Counted from the stretch's first letter, positions 34,968 through 47,916 are shown. The stretch: 64,000 nucleotides of DNA from Linanthus parryae (GCA_023055425.1 JALGPY010000006.1:69286127-69350126), one strand, 5' to 3'. Translations and numbers: made by a program. Notes: generated by a model from the sequence alone, not told the origin.

Positions 34968-36731
34968 TGACACGAATCAACTGTAAGTGTACAGCCGTCG
35001 TGTGTAGTAATATCCGGAAATCCGGGTTTATCGAATCCCAAGAGACTTCTTGTAAACTAGTTATTTTTCTTAACCTTGTGTGGGAAAAGTGCGTTGATTT
35101 TGTTTGCTAAATCCTACTAAAATTAAAAGACAAATATCTCAATTAATCAGGTGAATGAATTCACGATTAACGAAGAATGATTTTTACGAGTTACTTAATA
35201 TGTGGACAAGTCAGGATATCTCTACAGGTACACTAGAGAATTCACACCACTTAGGATTTATGTTTTAGTAACACGAATACGTTCTATTTAGCCAAACCAC
35301 AATTACTTTGAAAATTCCTCAACCAAAGACTGTATTTAAACTCTCGTACCTGATTCCTCTAGCCTATTCAAATTTAAATACGCATTAAGATCTTGTGTTC
35401 TACTCTTAGTTCTTAGCCAACTAGCAAGATTCCTCAACCCAAGATACAGCTAGTGCATGATCCAAGTTCCAGAAATAAACATTGATTCCTCTAACATTCA
35501 TAACCTAAATCAATCCTATTGCTACGTCTAACAATAAGAAAGAATGATTAAAATCATAAATCGCACATAACTAAACAAAACACATTCAATTAAGCTTAAT
35601 AGCATAAAACCAAATCCATAAATCACCAAAACGTGGTGTCAAACCCTAGATCCCTACGAGATATCCCGAATTAAGGATTTAGCTACTAAAACACATGATC
35701 AAAGTACAAAGTTTCATGATCATAAACCAAAAACTAGAGAGAGGAAAGAGAAAAGATCAAACAAAGCGTCTCCCAAGCTCCCCGTAGCTCCAAGAACTTG
35801 TCTCCAACTCAAAGATACTGAAATATATGCCCTAACCCGTTCTAATATGTTTCCATAGTGTTTAGATGAAGTTCCAAGTAACTGCACAAAAGCCCCAATG
35901 TTTCTGCTGCTCCTGTCGTTCTCTTCGCACGAAGAGAATTTGTCTTCGTGCGAAGACTGTTCTTCTTCGTGCGAAAGTCTTCCTATTTTGAGACTGCAAG
36001 CATGTTCAAGAAGACTTTCTGAATTTTTTTTAAGTAAAGTCTTCGTGCGAAGACCCTGTAGCTCCAGGATTCTTGTTCGTCTTCAACGGTCCATAACTTT
36101 TTCGTCCGATGTCCGTTTTAGCTCCGTGATCCGCCGTTAGAAAGCTCTTTGAGTCTACTCTCAATTGCTACCGATCTCACTTCCATATTCGTTGTAGAAT
36201 CCAAAATATCCTCAAAATATCCTTAATTTGCTCTAAAACATCCTGGAAAGACAACTAAGCTTTTTGAAAAGAAAATAAGGACCCAGATTTTGATCCCGAA
36301 CTCCGATGAATGTGTTTTTTGCACCTTTGGATTCCTTTCGCGACGTAGACTTTGATCTTGTATAGAAATTCCCGTTTCCGGACCGTTTTCTCATTTTTCT
36401 CAATTATTGCCCAAATTTGGCGAAAACATCCAAAACGTACCAAATTCGCCTTTTCTTCTATTCTGAAGCTCGTTTATTCTCTCCAATTGATTCCCGCATG
36501 CGTAATTCCTGTCAAACAACAACACGAAAACTAACGCAAAGATCAAATGTGATAAATTATCTAAATCATACTCAAAACCATTAAGAATGCCCGGATTGTA
36601 CTTTAAAGCTAAAGAACATCCAAATGTGCATTATTTTCATATTTTGGCTCAAATCTTGTCACTTTGCACCGAAACGCACACAAATAACAATATAAAGTGT
36701 ATATAAGATAAATCTTATTAAGGATTTATCA
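34968..36731 (-). repeat. 5' LTR of element C
   Basis: 1764 bp. Four TCTTCG...CGAAGA palindromes between about 35924 and 36057. It lacks the 21-bp unit that makes the fifth copy in the other LTR. On the minus strand a TATATTT box (35822-35827) lies about 95 bp downstream of the cluster. Confidence 0.92.
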
Positions 36732-36736
36732 AACTA

Positions 36737-38283
36737 CAAGGCTATTAACATTTTGTATTGTGCTTTGAGTACAAATGAATTCAACAGGATCTCTGGATGC
36801 ACAAATGCTAAAGAAATCTGGTATAAACGTGTGGTTAACTTTGAGGGAACCAGCCAAGTCAAACAGACCAAGATCAAAATTTATCTCAGACAGTATGAGC
36901 TGTTCAAAATGAATGCAGATGAGTCCATCATAGATATGATCAAGAGATTCACTGATATTGTCAACAACCTTGACTCACTGGAAAAAAAATCCAATGAGGA
37001 AAAGGTGAGGAAGATACTGAGAAGTCTTCCAAAGGCAAAGTGGGAACCAAAAACCACAGCTATTGAAGAAACTCAGAATCTCTCAACTTTACAACTTGAT
37101 GACCTCCAAGGGAAGCTCCTGACACAGGAGATATCCATGAATGAAGTTGATGGAGAACTCCCAGAAGGTGTAAAAAATCTAGCCCTCAAAGCCAAAGAGA
37201 ATGAGAGAATTCAAAGCCTTGAAACTGAGGATGGTGATTATGAAGATCCAATTGCCTTGATTTCTAAAGCCTTGACAAGAATTCTCAAAATGAAGAAAAA
37301 CTCTGGAAACAAAAATTTCAACATAGAAAGGCATAGACCATCCAGCAGCAAGTACTACAAAGGTAAGTCTACCTCACAAAGCAAGTCAAAAGATAAGAGA
37401 TTTTCCACACAAAAAGAGCAACAACTTTCAGAGGAAAGATCATGACAGAAGAAGGAGAGCCATGATAGCTTCATGGAGTGATTCAGACAGCTCCAGTGAA
37501 TCTGAATCTGAAGAAGAACATGCCAATTTATGCTTCATGAGAAAGCATGATGATAGTTCTGAAAAGAACATTGAGGTAATGGTTTACTGTTTAATTTCAA
37601 ATCCAAAATAATCTCTTTCAGATTATCTCTGAACACTGCTTTTGAATGAGGAAGATTATTTGAAAGAGATCAGGCTCTTGAAAGAAAAAGTTCATGAGCA
37701 AGCTAAAGAAAATTTACAACTTATTTTACTAAAGCAGAATCTTGAAATCTCTCAGAAGAAAGCTGACAGTGATTTCAAGGCCTTGAAAACACAAGTCAAG
37801 GAAGTAGTCACTGAAAATTCCTCTGTGAATGACAGCTTTTTTAATCTAAGACATCATGTTGATGATTTAGAAAGAAAAAAGACTACTCTTACTGAGAAAC
37901 TTCAAGAATCTGAACTAGTAAAAATCAAGCTTGCTGGATCAGAACAGAAGTTGAACTTGATTCTTGGAGGAAGTTCACAGTCTGTTCACAAAGCTGGTAT
38001 TGGATTCAATCCAAAATTTCCAAGAAGAAACAATACCAGATTTGTGAAAGCTGGAAACAAAACCTCTCCTATTTGTCATTACTGCTGTAAAACTGGTCAT
38101 GTTAAAATGACTTGTCCTTTCAGAAGAAGAGACCCTCACGTAATGAGGAACACTTTTCCTTTTCAACTTAAAGGACAGGTTAAGCAGATTTGGGTTCCTA
38201 AAGGGGTTAGACCACCTAACATGGTTGATCCTGAATATGAATCCAAATTCCACACTTGGTCTAACAGCTGGGTAAGGCAGTGA
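36737..38283 (+). pseudogene. Sirevirus B gag, main part
   Basis: Continues from 27769 in phase (NYKAINILYCALS). The copia gag core spans 36750-37200, with a Lys-rich end at 37445. A one-base change near 37440 moves the frame: an acidic Ser/Glu stretch follows, stops lie near 37609 and 37630, then a coiled-coil-like part (37642-37950). A CCHC knuckle (CHYCCKTGHVKMTC) starts at 38083. A further frame change comes before the protease. The nucleocapsid motif is intact but the gene is broken. Confidence 0.88.
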
Positions 38284-38299
38284 TTGGTGCTTGCAAGTT

Positions 38300-40626
38300 A
38301 TCACCAAGGAATAGAAGTGGTTCATGGACAGTGGTTACTCAAGACACATGAGTGGAAAGAGATCTCTATTCTCAGAATTAAAGGAGCAATCAGAAGGTTC
38401 AATAACACTTGGTGATAAAGGAAAGTGCAATATTCTTGGTATTGTAAAAGTTGGTACAAATTCTGAAAACTCTATTTCTGATGTTTATCTAGTTGAAGGT
38501 TCGAATTTTAATTTTCTTAGTGTATCTCAGCTTTGTGATAATGGCAAAAAATTCATTTTTGATAAAGAGAAGTGTGTGGTGCAAAATGAGAAATCAGGAA
38601 ATTGCATTCTCACAGCCTCTAGATCAAACAATGTTTATACTTTTCAGACTAACAAAGTTGCAGGTGAAAGTTTGAAGTGCCTCAAGGCATTGAAAGAAGA
38701 TTCAAAGCTTTGGCATAGGAATCTTGGTCATATCAGTTTTCATACTCTGAACAAATTGATCTCTAAAGACTTGGTAAGAGTATTTCCATCCGGCAAGTTC
38801 AAAGAAGATGAGTTATGCAAAGTCTGTGCACAAGGAAAGCAGACCAGAAGCTCCTTCAAGCCAAAGAAGTTTGTAAGTACAACTTGACCTATTGAATTAC
38901 TTCATATGGATCTCTGTGGTCGTATGAGGACTCCTACTCCAAAAGGTAAAAGGTATATGCTAGTTGTTGTAGATGATTTTTCTAGATACACTTGGGTTAT
39001 GTTTCTCAAAGAAAAATCTGAAGCTCTCTCTGAATTTTCAAAGCTTTGCAGAGAACTTCAAAACTTGAAAAAACTAACTGTAGCTTCAATCAGAAGTGAT
39101 CATGGTAGAGAACTTGATCAGTTAGAGTTTGATTTATTCTGTGATAAGCATGGTATTTCTCATAACTTTTCTGCTCCAAGAACTCCTCAACAGAATGGTG
39201 TTGTTGAAAGAAAGAACATGACTCAGGAAGATATGTCAAGGACAATGCTTCTTGAGAACAAGTTGCCAAAACAATATTGGGCAGACGTTGTGAATACAGC
39301 AAACTATATTTTGAACAGGTCCTTGATCAGACATATTCTAAAGAATACCCCCTATGAACTATTCAAAGGGAGGAAGCCAAATATCTCTTACTTCAGACCC
39401 TTTGGATGTACTTGTTTTATCCATAACAATGGAAAAGACAATCTTGGTAAGTTTGATGCAAGAAGTGATGAAGGTATATTTCTTGATTACTCTCTGCATA
39501 GTAAAGCTTATAGAGTTTACAATAAAAAGAACCAAACTGGTTGAAGAGAGCATTCATGTTATTTTTGATGAAAGCTATGATGGTTCTTTGAGTGAAAGTT
39601 TTGCACATTTGAACTTGAACAAGCATGAATCAGAGGAAGAGACTGAGAATCCACTTGGATTCAGGAAAGGCTCAAAAGAAAATAGAAGACATTTTCAAGA
39701 CCTTCAAAATAGTTCTCAAGTCCTTGAAAACACAGCTCAAAGCCTTGAAAAAGATGATCAGAAGGATTCAAGTGATAAAGCTACTTCTTCAATACCAGAG
39801 AAGATCAATGGTGATCCTGAACCATGGTCTCCAAGGAAGAAATTAAATATCTCATCTCATCCAGCTGATAATATCATATCAGATCCAACCACTGGTACAC
39901 AAACTAGATCACAGTTGAATAACTTATGTTCTTTTAATGCTTTTATTTCTCTTGTAGAACCAAAAACTGTGAAGGAAGCTTTGCAAGAAGCAGACTGGAT
40001 TATTTCTATGCAAAGTGAGCTCAATGAGTTTGAGAGGAATAAGGTTTGGAACCTGGTTCCTGCACCAACAAACCAGCCTGTCATTGGTACATTGATTGGT
40101 ATTTTAGAAACAAGTTGGATGAAAGTGGCAATGTAATCAGAAACAAAGCAAGGTTAGCTTCTCAAGGTTACAATCAAGAAGAAGGTATAGATTATGAAGA
40201 AACCTTTGCTCCAGTTGCCAGGTTAGAATCAATTATAATTTTACTTGCATTTGCATCCTACAAGAACATGAAAATATTTCAAATGGATGTAAAGTGTGCT
40301 TTCTTAAATGGTTATTTACAAGAAGAAGTTTATGTTGCACAACCACCTGGTTTTGAAAATGAAAAATTTCCACATCATGTTTACAAACTTGACAAAGCTC
40401 TTTATGGTTTGAAACAAGCTCCAAGGGCTTGGTATGAAAGACTGTCAAAGTTTTTAATTGAAAATGATTTCAAAAGAGGTTTAGTAGACAAGACTCTTTT
40501 CATTAAGACTCGTGAGAAAGATTTACTTGTAGTCCAGATATATGTTGATGATATACTGTTTGGAGCTACTAATGATCAATTATGCAGAGAATTATCAAGT
40601 CTTATGAGCAGGGAATTTGAGATGAG
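38300..40626 (+). pseudogene. Sirevirus B pol: protease, integrase, RT 5' part
   Basis: Protease loop MDSGYSRHMSG at 38324. Integrase zinc region with WHRNLGH (near 38711) and CKVCAQGK. A TGA at 38886-38888 replaces what is probably an Arg codon. Integrase core with VVDDFSRYTW, SDHGRE and NGVVERKN (38906-39544), all three acidic residues present. Frame changes occur near 39535 and 40085. The RT start has [20 protein letters not shown] (from 40147) and YVDDILFG (near 40541). It is cut in RT by D after codon MS. Copia gene order (integrase before RT) is clear. Confidence 0.9.
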
Positions 40627-40919
40627 TGACAGCTTGAAAATGTATTAGTCTGGGACATCTTTTTACCATTGGTTTTAACCCTGTGAGAGTTGAGTTTGGC
40701 CATTTTCAGCTTATTTTCCACCTGATACGAGGCAGAGATTTATAGATCATGATTGCAAAATTTGAGTAATTTTGTGCATACTTTTGTTTGTTGGATATGA
40801 TCGCGGGTGCGTGTTATGATGTGCAGGTAACAGGTGCCGGAAAATGCATGAGATTAACTTGGATGGGAGGCAGCGTGTCAGGAAAGTTGAGCAGAAAAAG
40901 AGGAAAAAATGCTAAGTGG

Positions 40920-41292
40920 TGCGTTCAAACGCAGGATCTGCGTTCAAACGCACAAGACAGAAGAACAGCAGGAAAAAGGCAGAAAATTGGCTAAGTAGTG
41001 CGTTCAAACGCAGGCAGTCTGCGTTCAAACGCAGGGGGTCAGAGGTCGAAGTGCTGAAAAATGCTAAGGGGTGCGTTCAAACGCACTTCCTGCGTTCAAA
41101 CGCAGGACTCAACACTCAAGAGAAGAAACGGCCAAGGGGTGCGTTCAAACGCAGAGGAGCTGCGTTCAAACGCACGGGTCCAGTAGTCAGAAGAGGAAAA
41201 TGGAAAAAACGGCTAAGTCCTGCGTTCAAACGCAGAAGGCAGTGCGTTTGAACGCACTGCGTTTGAACGCAGGAAGTGTGCGTTCGAACGCA
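40920..41292. repeat. Paired 14-bp palindromes in the LTR of D
   Basis: Twelve sites start at 40920, 40939, 40999, 41020, 41072, 41091, 41140, 41161, 41221, 41243, 41258 and 41279. They form six pairs with 19-22 bp between members. Arms are TGCGTT/AACGCA with centre CA, TG or CG. The cluster recurs at 52307-52679 in the 3' LTR, with a few substitutions, and in diverged spacing at 48090-48596. Confidence 0.95.
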
Positions 41293-41377
41293 CAGAAGGT
41301 TTCCAGAAGCTTCCAGGACGGGTCTTTTCGAGGGTAAAACAGGAATTTCGTGCATCAGTTTTTGGAGACTGTGGCAG

Positions 41378-41385
41378 TATAAAAG
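41378..41385 (+). promoter_or_regulatory. TATA box of the D LTR
   Basis: TATAAAAG in gcagtataaaaggagg, 85 bp after the last palindrome. Transcription would begin near 41410. The copy in the 3' LTR is at 52765. Confidence 0.8.
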
Positions 41386-42371
41386 GAGGTGTCCCAACAC
41401 TGAATTAGGGTTACGCATACACACTCACAGCTATCATCATCATCAGCAGCCAGAAGTTGGAGCAGAGCAGGATTGGAGCAGTTTGCAGTATTTTCAGAAA
41501 AATAACTAGTTTGATCTTTTCTCTCTTTATGAAACGTTGTTTTTCAATAATGCAAGCTAGCTAGACCTTTTGCCTAGGTTCTCGGTGAACCTACGGTTTA
41601 TGAATTCAGCAGACTTGGTTGTTTTGATTTTCATATGCATGGCTAGCTAAGTCTTAATACAGGATGGTTTGTTTATTATTCTGTCTTTGATTTTATTTAC
41701 ATACATGAATGGCTTGATCACCCAGGAGTGTTACAGACAGGAACTGGTGCGCGAGAGTGACCAGTGAACGTTAGGAAGAAAAGACAGGATTTAGTACTCT
41801 GCCATGATGGACCGAGAGGTGAAAAGAATCAGGGGACTAGCCCAGAAGCATTAGACCAACTGTTAGACGTTTAGGGGGAGACCGAGAGGAGAACCTGTAA
41901 CCCTAGCAGACTTAGAACGAACCTGCAGATTTAGGTGGACCGAGAGGACCCGAAAATCTGCAGTCGAGTGATAGGTGCATGAGACCGAGAGGAGATTGTA
42001 CTATTGGTATGCTGGCATAAACAAAACCACTGTGTGTTTCTGAAATCAAATATACCATGAAAGCTGGAGAGTAACCCTAGGGGATCCTGGAATCTAGATT
42101 TTTAGAATTATCGACTTTTACAACTACAACAATTTCTGCAAAATATTCAACAGAAAAATAAAATAAGTTTTTTACTGTTTATTTACTGCAATTAAGTAGA
42201 GTCACATCCTAAACCTTCCTCCTTTTTACAACTTTGTGCCTAATTCTAATTCTAATTAGCAACAACTTAAACTGTTCTCGTGGGTTCGACAACCAGAGTC
42301 ACAATTACATACTCTATATTACTTGATCGTACACTTGCGAAAAAGCAGATAGGTTTACGCTGTCAAGTTTT

Positions 42372-42389
42372 TGGCGCCGTTGCCGGGGA
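42372..42389 (+). other. Primer-binding site of D (tRNA-Asp type)
   Basis: TGGCGCCGTTGCCGGGGA, six bases after the LTR, the Athila-typical form. Confidence 0.95.
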
Positions 42390-42509
42390 AAGGTTACAGT
42401 TTTTGTTAAAGAGACATTAGAATAAGTCTCAGAGTTTTTCTTTTATTTTTACAGTTACTTTCTTTCGACTTACTGCTCTTGAAATCTGATTTTCAGGCTA
42501 TTCTAGTTT

Positions 42510-43489
42510 ATGCCCAGATTGCCCAGCAAACTGGTATCACCACTCGAAGATCCCGAAAAACTTTTCAGAGAGCAAAGTCGCAGACACCGAGCCGCGATGT
42601 CTGAGCACGGAGAAGACACCACAACCGAAACAGGAACACCCACAGGACAGCCGCAACGTACTCCAGCACAGATGGCTCTCTACATTGAAGAGCTGATAGC
42701 AGCAGGATTTGCTGCCAGGAACAATCAGAGGACTTATAACAGGTCTGGAAGGGCGCTGGCCGAAAACTTTGAAGTCCCAACCGGAGGACATCAGCCAGCT
42801 ATTGTAGTGCCTCCCATTACAGCAGAGCACTTCGACCTGAAATCATCCACCATTCAGACCGCCCAGACCCATTGTCCTTTTAATGGGAAAGCAGATGAAG
42901 ATCCAAACGACTTCCTTGGAAAATTTGAGGATTACTGCAACAAGATTAAGTATAGAGGGGTCGAAGCGGACACGCTAAAGCTGATTTTATTCCCATACTG
43001 TTTGTTCGGAACAGCAAAAGATTGGCTGGAGGCAAGACCACCGAGGTCTATCACTACCTGGGAAGGGTGTGTTGCTGATTTCTTGGCAAAATTCTACCCT
43101 GCATCCCGCGTTATCAAGCTGCAGAGTGAGATTCTATCTTTCAAACAGCAGATGGGGGAGACAGTTGTAGATGCATGGGACAGGTTAATGAGACTCGTGA
43201 AAAAATGCCCCAACCACGGCTTCGGGGACGCAAAGATTCTGCAGGTATTCTACCATGCACTTGACAGGGAGAATGCAGACAGGATTGATAGGGAAGCTGG
43301 GGGTAACTTTCTATACCATGTGGATAAAGATGGAGCATACGAACTGATGAAGCTATTAGCCAAACAGGATACTCGCCTGTTTGATGACCGCAGGCTCGCA
43401 GCAGCAGCATAACCAGTGGTTGATGACAGGATTGACAATCTCACGAAAGTGGTACAGGACTTAGTCAAAAAGGTGTATACAGAAAAAAG
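42510..43489 (+). pseudogene. Element D gag
   Basis: Starts MPRLPSKLVSPLEDP at 42510. The gag core includes FNGKADEDPNDFLGKFEDYC and later WLEARPPRSITTWE, ending DDRRLAAAA with TAA at 43410-43412. The same frame stays open afterwards (PVVDDRIDNLTKVVQDLV) up to a run of six A (43483-43488). From there the pol frame, one base back, carries the homology. One stop and one shift therefore separate gag from pol. It may be decay, or recoding at the A-run. Confidence 0.82.
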
Positions 43490-46400
43490 CCGGTGGCATC
43501 AGTGGACGAACCTGACTTTGACGCAGCAATTCTGGAGCTTCAGACCGAAGATGCCAACTATGTTCAGCAGCAGTGGGATCCTAGTCGCTACAGACCAGGC
43601 ACACGTGACCATCCAGGGTTTCGCTACGGAAATCCCAATGCAGCAGTATATGCACCAGGATTCCAGCACAGGCCACAGGCACAACAGACAGCTCCAGCTC
43701 AGCCTGCACAAGCAGCACCACAACTAAACCTGTCTCAGCAACATTTTGAGTCCTATATGGAGAAATTCAATAAGCAGTTGGAAACTAGATTCGCACAGAT
43801 GGACTCATTAACTGCTGATGTAAGCCAGATGAAGATTGCTATCCGCAACTTGGAAGTACATAATGGACAGCTTGCACAGAACCAGGCAGAACGAGCCCCA
43901 GGGAATTTACCATCTAACACAGTGAACAATCCACGCGCTCAAATCAATGCTATCACAACTCGGAGTGGAATTGCACTGCAGGATCCACCGTATCCCAGTC
44001 ATGCACGCGCAGAAAAGTCAAAGATTATTGAACAGGAGGTGATTGACCGGGAAGACAGTTCAACCGTTAACCCTCAGAAAAGGGGTTCGGTCGAGCAGGA
44101 AGCAGAGCAGACGAATGAGGGTAATCCAGAAACAGTACCAATTTCTAAGGAGGTTCCTTACCCTCTGAAGACACGCAAGAGAGATGACAGCAAAGACTAC
44201 GCCAGATTTCTGGAGGTATTCAAGCAATTACAGATAAACATACCCTTTGCTGAAGCACTTGCCAAAATGCCTACTTATGCGAAATTTCTCAAAGACATCT
44301 TGTATGGTAGAAGGCGAATGAGTGACTTCGAAACAGTGAATCTGACGGCAGAAGCGAGCAGTTGTGTAAAAAATGGTCTACCACTGAAAAAGAAAGACCC
44401 TGGCAGCTTTGTTATTCCAGTAACCCTGGGCAGTGCATACACAGGAAAAGCCTTATGCGACTTGGGTGCCAGCATCAACCTGATGCCACTGACCATCTTC
44501 AAAAGTCTGGGAGTCGGAGAACCACGTCCAACCAGAATTATGCTTCAGATGGCTGACAGATCCGTGAAACCTGCCTATGGGGTAATTGAAGATATCCTGG
44601 TAAAAGTGGGAGAGCTTATTTTTCCAGCAGATTTTGTGATACTGGATATGGAGGCAGGAGAGGTTCCGCTGATCCTGGGCAGACCTTTCCTGGCGACTGG
44701 TGAAGCCATTATTAACTGCAAAAGTGGAGAGCTGTCCATGCAAATCAATGAAGAAAAAGTAAAATTTAATGTTTTCAAATCTCTCCAGCTTCCCGATCAT
44801 TATGGGCATGAAAACTGTTTTGCAGTAGAGGTAATTGATGATCTGGAAAGCGATGAGATAGAAGATTTATGGGAGGAATTTGAAGACATATTTCCAGAGG
44901 AAACAGAAGAGCAGCAGGATGAGCAGATCATGGGAACAGAAAGCTGGGTCAAGCTATACAGGGATGAAGGAGGCGAGCAGAAAATGACACTGGTCCCGTC
45001 ACTCCAGGAACCACCAGCCCTGGAATTAAAACAGTTGCCAGAACACCTCAGGTACGCTTTTATTGGTGAAAATAATACCCTGCCAGTAATTGTTTCTTCT
45101 CTTTTATCTCAGGAACAGGAACAAAAGCTACTTGAGGTACTCCGAGAGCATAAAGAAGCCATAGGATGGACAATTGCAGACCTGAAGGGAATTAGTCCTG
45201 ATTATTGCATGCATAAAATACGAATTGAAGACGGAAAGAAGCCAGTTATCCAGCCTCAACGGAGACTAAACCCAATTATGAAAGATGTGGTACGTAAGGA
45301 GGTCATGAAGTGGCTAGAAGCAGGAATTATATACCCCATATCAGACAGCACCTGGGTGAGTCCTGTCCAGTGTGTACCGAAGAAAGGGGGTATTACAGTA
45401 GTGCAGAATGCTGATCAGGAACAGATCGCCCAGCGGACTGTCACTGGCTGGCGAATCTGTATGGACTATCGGAAGCTGAACGAAGCCACACTGAAAGACC
45501 ACTTTCCGCTGCCATTTATGGACCAGATGTTGGACAGACTAGCGCACCATGCTTATTACTACTTTCTTGACGGGTACTCTGGCTACAATCAGATCTATAT
45601 AAATCCAGAAGACCAAGAAAAGACGACGTTCACTTGCCCGTATGGAACGTTCGCCTTTAGACGAATGCCATTTGGACTGTGCAATGCTCCAGCAACATTC
45701 CAGAGGTGTATGATGGCTATTTTCTCTGATATGATAGAGAAAAATTTGGAAGTTTTCATGGATGATTTTTCGTTATTCGGGGACAGCTTTGAAGATTGCT
45801 TATACCATCTGGCCAGAGTTCTGATTCGCTGCAGAAAAACAAACCTGGTACTGAACTGGGAAAAATGCCACTTCATGGTTACTGAAGGAATAGTGCTGGG
45901 ACACAGGATTTCCAGTAAAGGGCTGGAAGTAGACAGAGCAAAAATAGAGGTGATCAAGCAGCTGCCGTATCCAACCACAGTGAAGGCAATCAAGAGTTTT
46001 TTGGGCCACGCAGGATTTTACAGAAGGTTTATTAAAGATTTCTCAAAAATTACAAAGCCACTATGTAATTTGTTGGGAAAAGATGTTCCCTTCGTATTTG
46101 ATGAAGCCTGCAAAGAAGCTTTTGACGTGCTTAAAGAAAGGCTGACAACTGCACCCATTATCACAACACCAGACTGGACACTCCCGTTCGAGCTGATGTG
46201 CGACGCCAGTGATTACGCTGTGGGCGCGGTACTGGGACAGCGGAAGGACAAGGTGTGCAGCGTCATCTACTATGCCAGCAGGGTCCTGAATGAGGCGCAG
46301 ATTAATTATGGGACTACAGAGAAGGAGTTGCTGGCAGTTGTTTTTGCCCTGGATAAATTCAGATCATACCTGGTAGGCTCTAAAGTCATTATTTTTACAG

Positions 46401-46606
46401 ACCACAGTGCACTGAAATACTTGCTGGAAAAGAAGGATGCAAAGCCAAGGCTGCTGCGTTGGATTCTGCTGATGCAGGAATTTGACGTCGAAATCAGAGA
46501 TAAAAAGGGAGTTGAAAATGTAGTAGCTGATCATCTATTTGTCTGGAAAAACCTACAGAAGAAGTGGTGCCCATTCAAGAAAATTTTCCAGATGAACATA
46601 TTATGA
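43490..46606 (+). pseudogene. Element D pol: protease, RT and RNase H
   Basis: Open from about 43490 to 46606 (about 1037 residues). Linker with PPYPSHARAE, protease loop CDLGASINLMPL (near 44459), FPADFVILDM and ILGRPFL. RT has WRICMDYRKLNEATLKDHF, DGYSGYNQI, the catalytic box FMDD (45755-45766, the Athila form of YxDD) and LGHRISSKGLEVD. RNase H has MCDASDYAVGAVLG (near 46197) and TDHSALKYLL. Near 46535, after VVADHL, one base is missing relative to the expected frame and integrase continues in another frame. Domains themselves look whole. Fusion to gag and integrase is broken. Confidence 0.9.
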
Positions 46607-47916
46607 AGATCAAGACCAATAGACGGCCCTGGTACTATGCCATAGCCAATTATTTGGTCAATGGAGCACTCCCTGAAGACATTACCCCTTGGCAGAAAAA
46701 GAAATTTATTTCAGATTGCAGGCAATATTTCTGGGACGACCCTTATCTGTTCAAGCAAGGGGCAGATAATATTCTCCGTCGATGCATTCCATGTCATGAC
46801 ATTTTGGAGGTAATTCAGCACTGCCACTCAGCACAGTGTGGAGGACACTTCAGTGGACCGAGAACAGCTCACAAGGTGCTGCAGTCAGGATTTTTCTGGC
46901 CAACAGTTTTCAAGGACTGCCATGATTATGCGCAGAGTTGTGATCGATGCCAAAGGACAGGAAATATCTCCCAGCGGAATGAAATGCCCATGACACTTTG
47001 GCAGGAAGTCGAACCTTTCGACGTGTGGGGTATTGATTTTATGGGTCCTTTTCCTTCTTCTCTGGGAAACCTCTACATCTTATTGGCAGTAGATTACGTG
47101 TCAAAATGGGTGGAAGCAATAGCCTGTCAGAAGAATGATGCGTCAGTCGTGGAAAGGTTCCTCAAACGTAACATCTTTACCAGATTTGGAACACCGAGGG
47201 CCATGGTGAGTGATGAAGGTTCTCATTTTATCAATAAAGTCTTTGCCAAGGTTCTAAAGCAGTACGGGGTGTCTATCCATAAGGTATCACTGCCTTATCA
47301 CCCTCAGGCAAACGGGCAAGCAGAGGTGTCCAACAGGGAGATAAAGAGCATACTGGAAAAAACTGTGAATCCAGGACGCAAGGACTGGTCGTTAAAGCTG
47401 GATAATGCACTTTGGGCATACAGAACTGCTTACAAAACCCCACTGGGAATGTCCCCGTACCAGCTGGTGTTTGGAAAAGCATGTCACTTACCAGTAGAAT
47501 TGGAACACAAAGCTTACTGGGCAATCAAACAGCTGAATATGGATCACAGTTTATCAGGAAATAAACGGAAGATGGCACTCCTTGAACTGGAAGAATTCCG
47601 TAAAACTGCATATGAGAGTGCCAAAATTTATAAAGAGAAAACAAAGAAGTGGCATGACAACCGCATTCTACCAAAGAAGATAGAAATCGGGCAGAAGGTT
47701 CTCCTCTACAATTCAAGGATGAAATTCTATCCAGGGAAGCTGCGCTCAAGATGGTCTGGACCATTTATTGTGAAGGACATTACATCATGGGGAGTGGTGG
47801 AGCTGGAGAACCCGAGGGATAATACAGTTTTCAAGGTGAATGGGAACAGAGTCAAGCCATACAGGGATCCTCAGGAAATCATGGAGGTAGAGGCACTCTA
47901 CCTCGACATTCCGTGA
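46537..47916 (+). pseudogene. Element D integrase
   Basis: The frame homologous to the pol C-terminus runs from the shift near 46535 to a stop at 47916. It has no start of its own at the shift; the first ATG is 46564. Zinc region [11 protein letters not shown]...CDRCQ (~82-123). Core with WGIDFMGPF (first Asp ~157), VSDEGSHF (second Asp ~217) and [11 protein letters not shown] (Glu ~254). C-terminal [13 protein letters not shown] module. All catalytic residues are seen. Loss of fusion to RT is the only visible fault. Confidence 0.9.

Larger units (their letters stand above)
27770..36731 (-). mobile_element. Element C: gag-pro-only Athila-like element in B gag
   Basis: LTRs 27770-29546 and 34968-36731 (TGACACG...TTATCA) are flanked by AACTA (27765-27769 and 36732-36736). 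A tRNA-Asp primer site follows the 5' LTR on the minus strand. The interior encodes damaged gag and an open protease frame, then about 2.7 kb without genes. RT, RNase H and integrase are absent, and the protease frame ends cleanly, so this is a non-autonomous derivative comparable to the published TR-GAG type. Confidence 0.92.
40627..42365 (+). repeat. 5' LTR of element D
   Basis: 1739 bp. Twelve copies of TGCGTTCAAACGCA (or its centre variants) at 40920-41292, and a TATA box (TATAAAAG) at 41378-41385. Downstream is a series of gaccgagagg words (41810-41995), a feature shared with E in inverted form. Short frames across the palindromes read CVQTQ-like repeats and are not genes. Confidence 0.95.

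Noticed and set aside
40916..41337. Short frames reading repeated CVQTQ / FKRR peptides in the D LTRs and in 48039-48632
   Set aside because: They are translations of the palindrome TGCGTTCAAACGCA and its spacers, in non-coding LTR and promoter sequence, with no conserved start.
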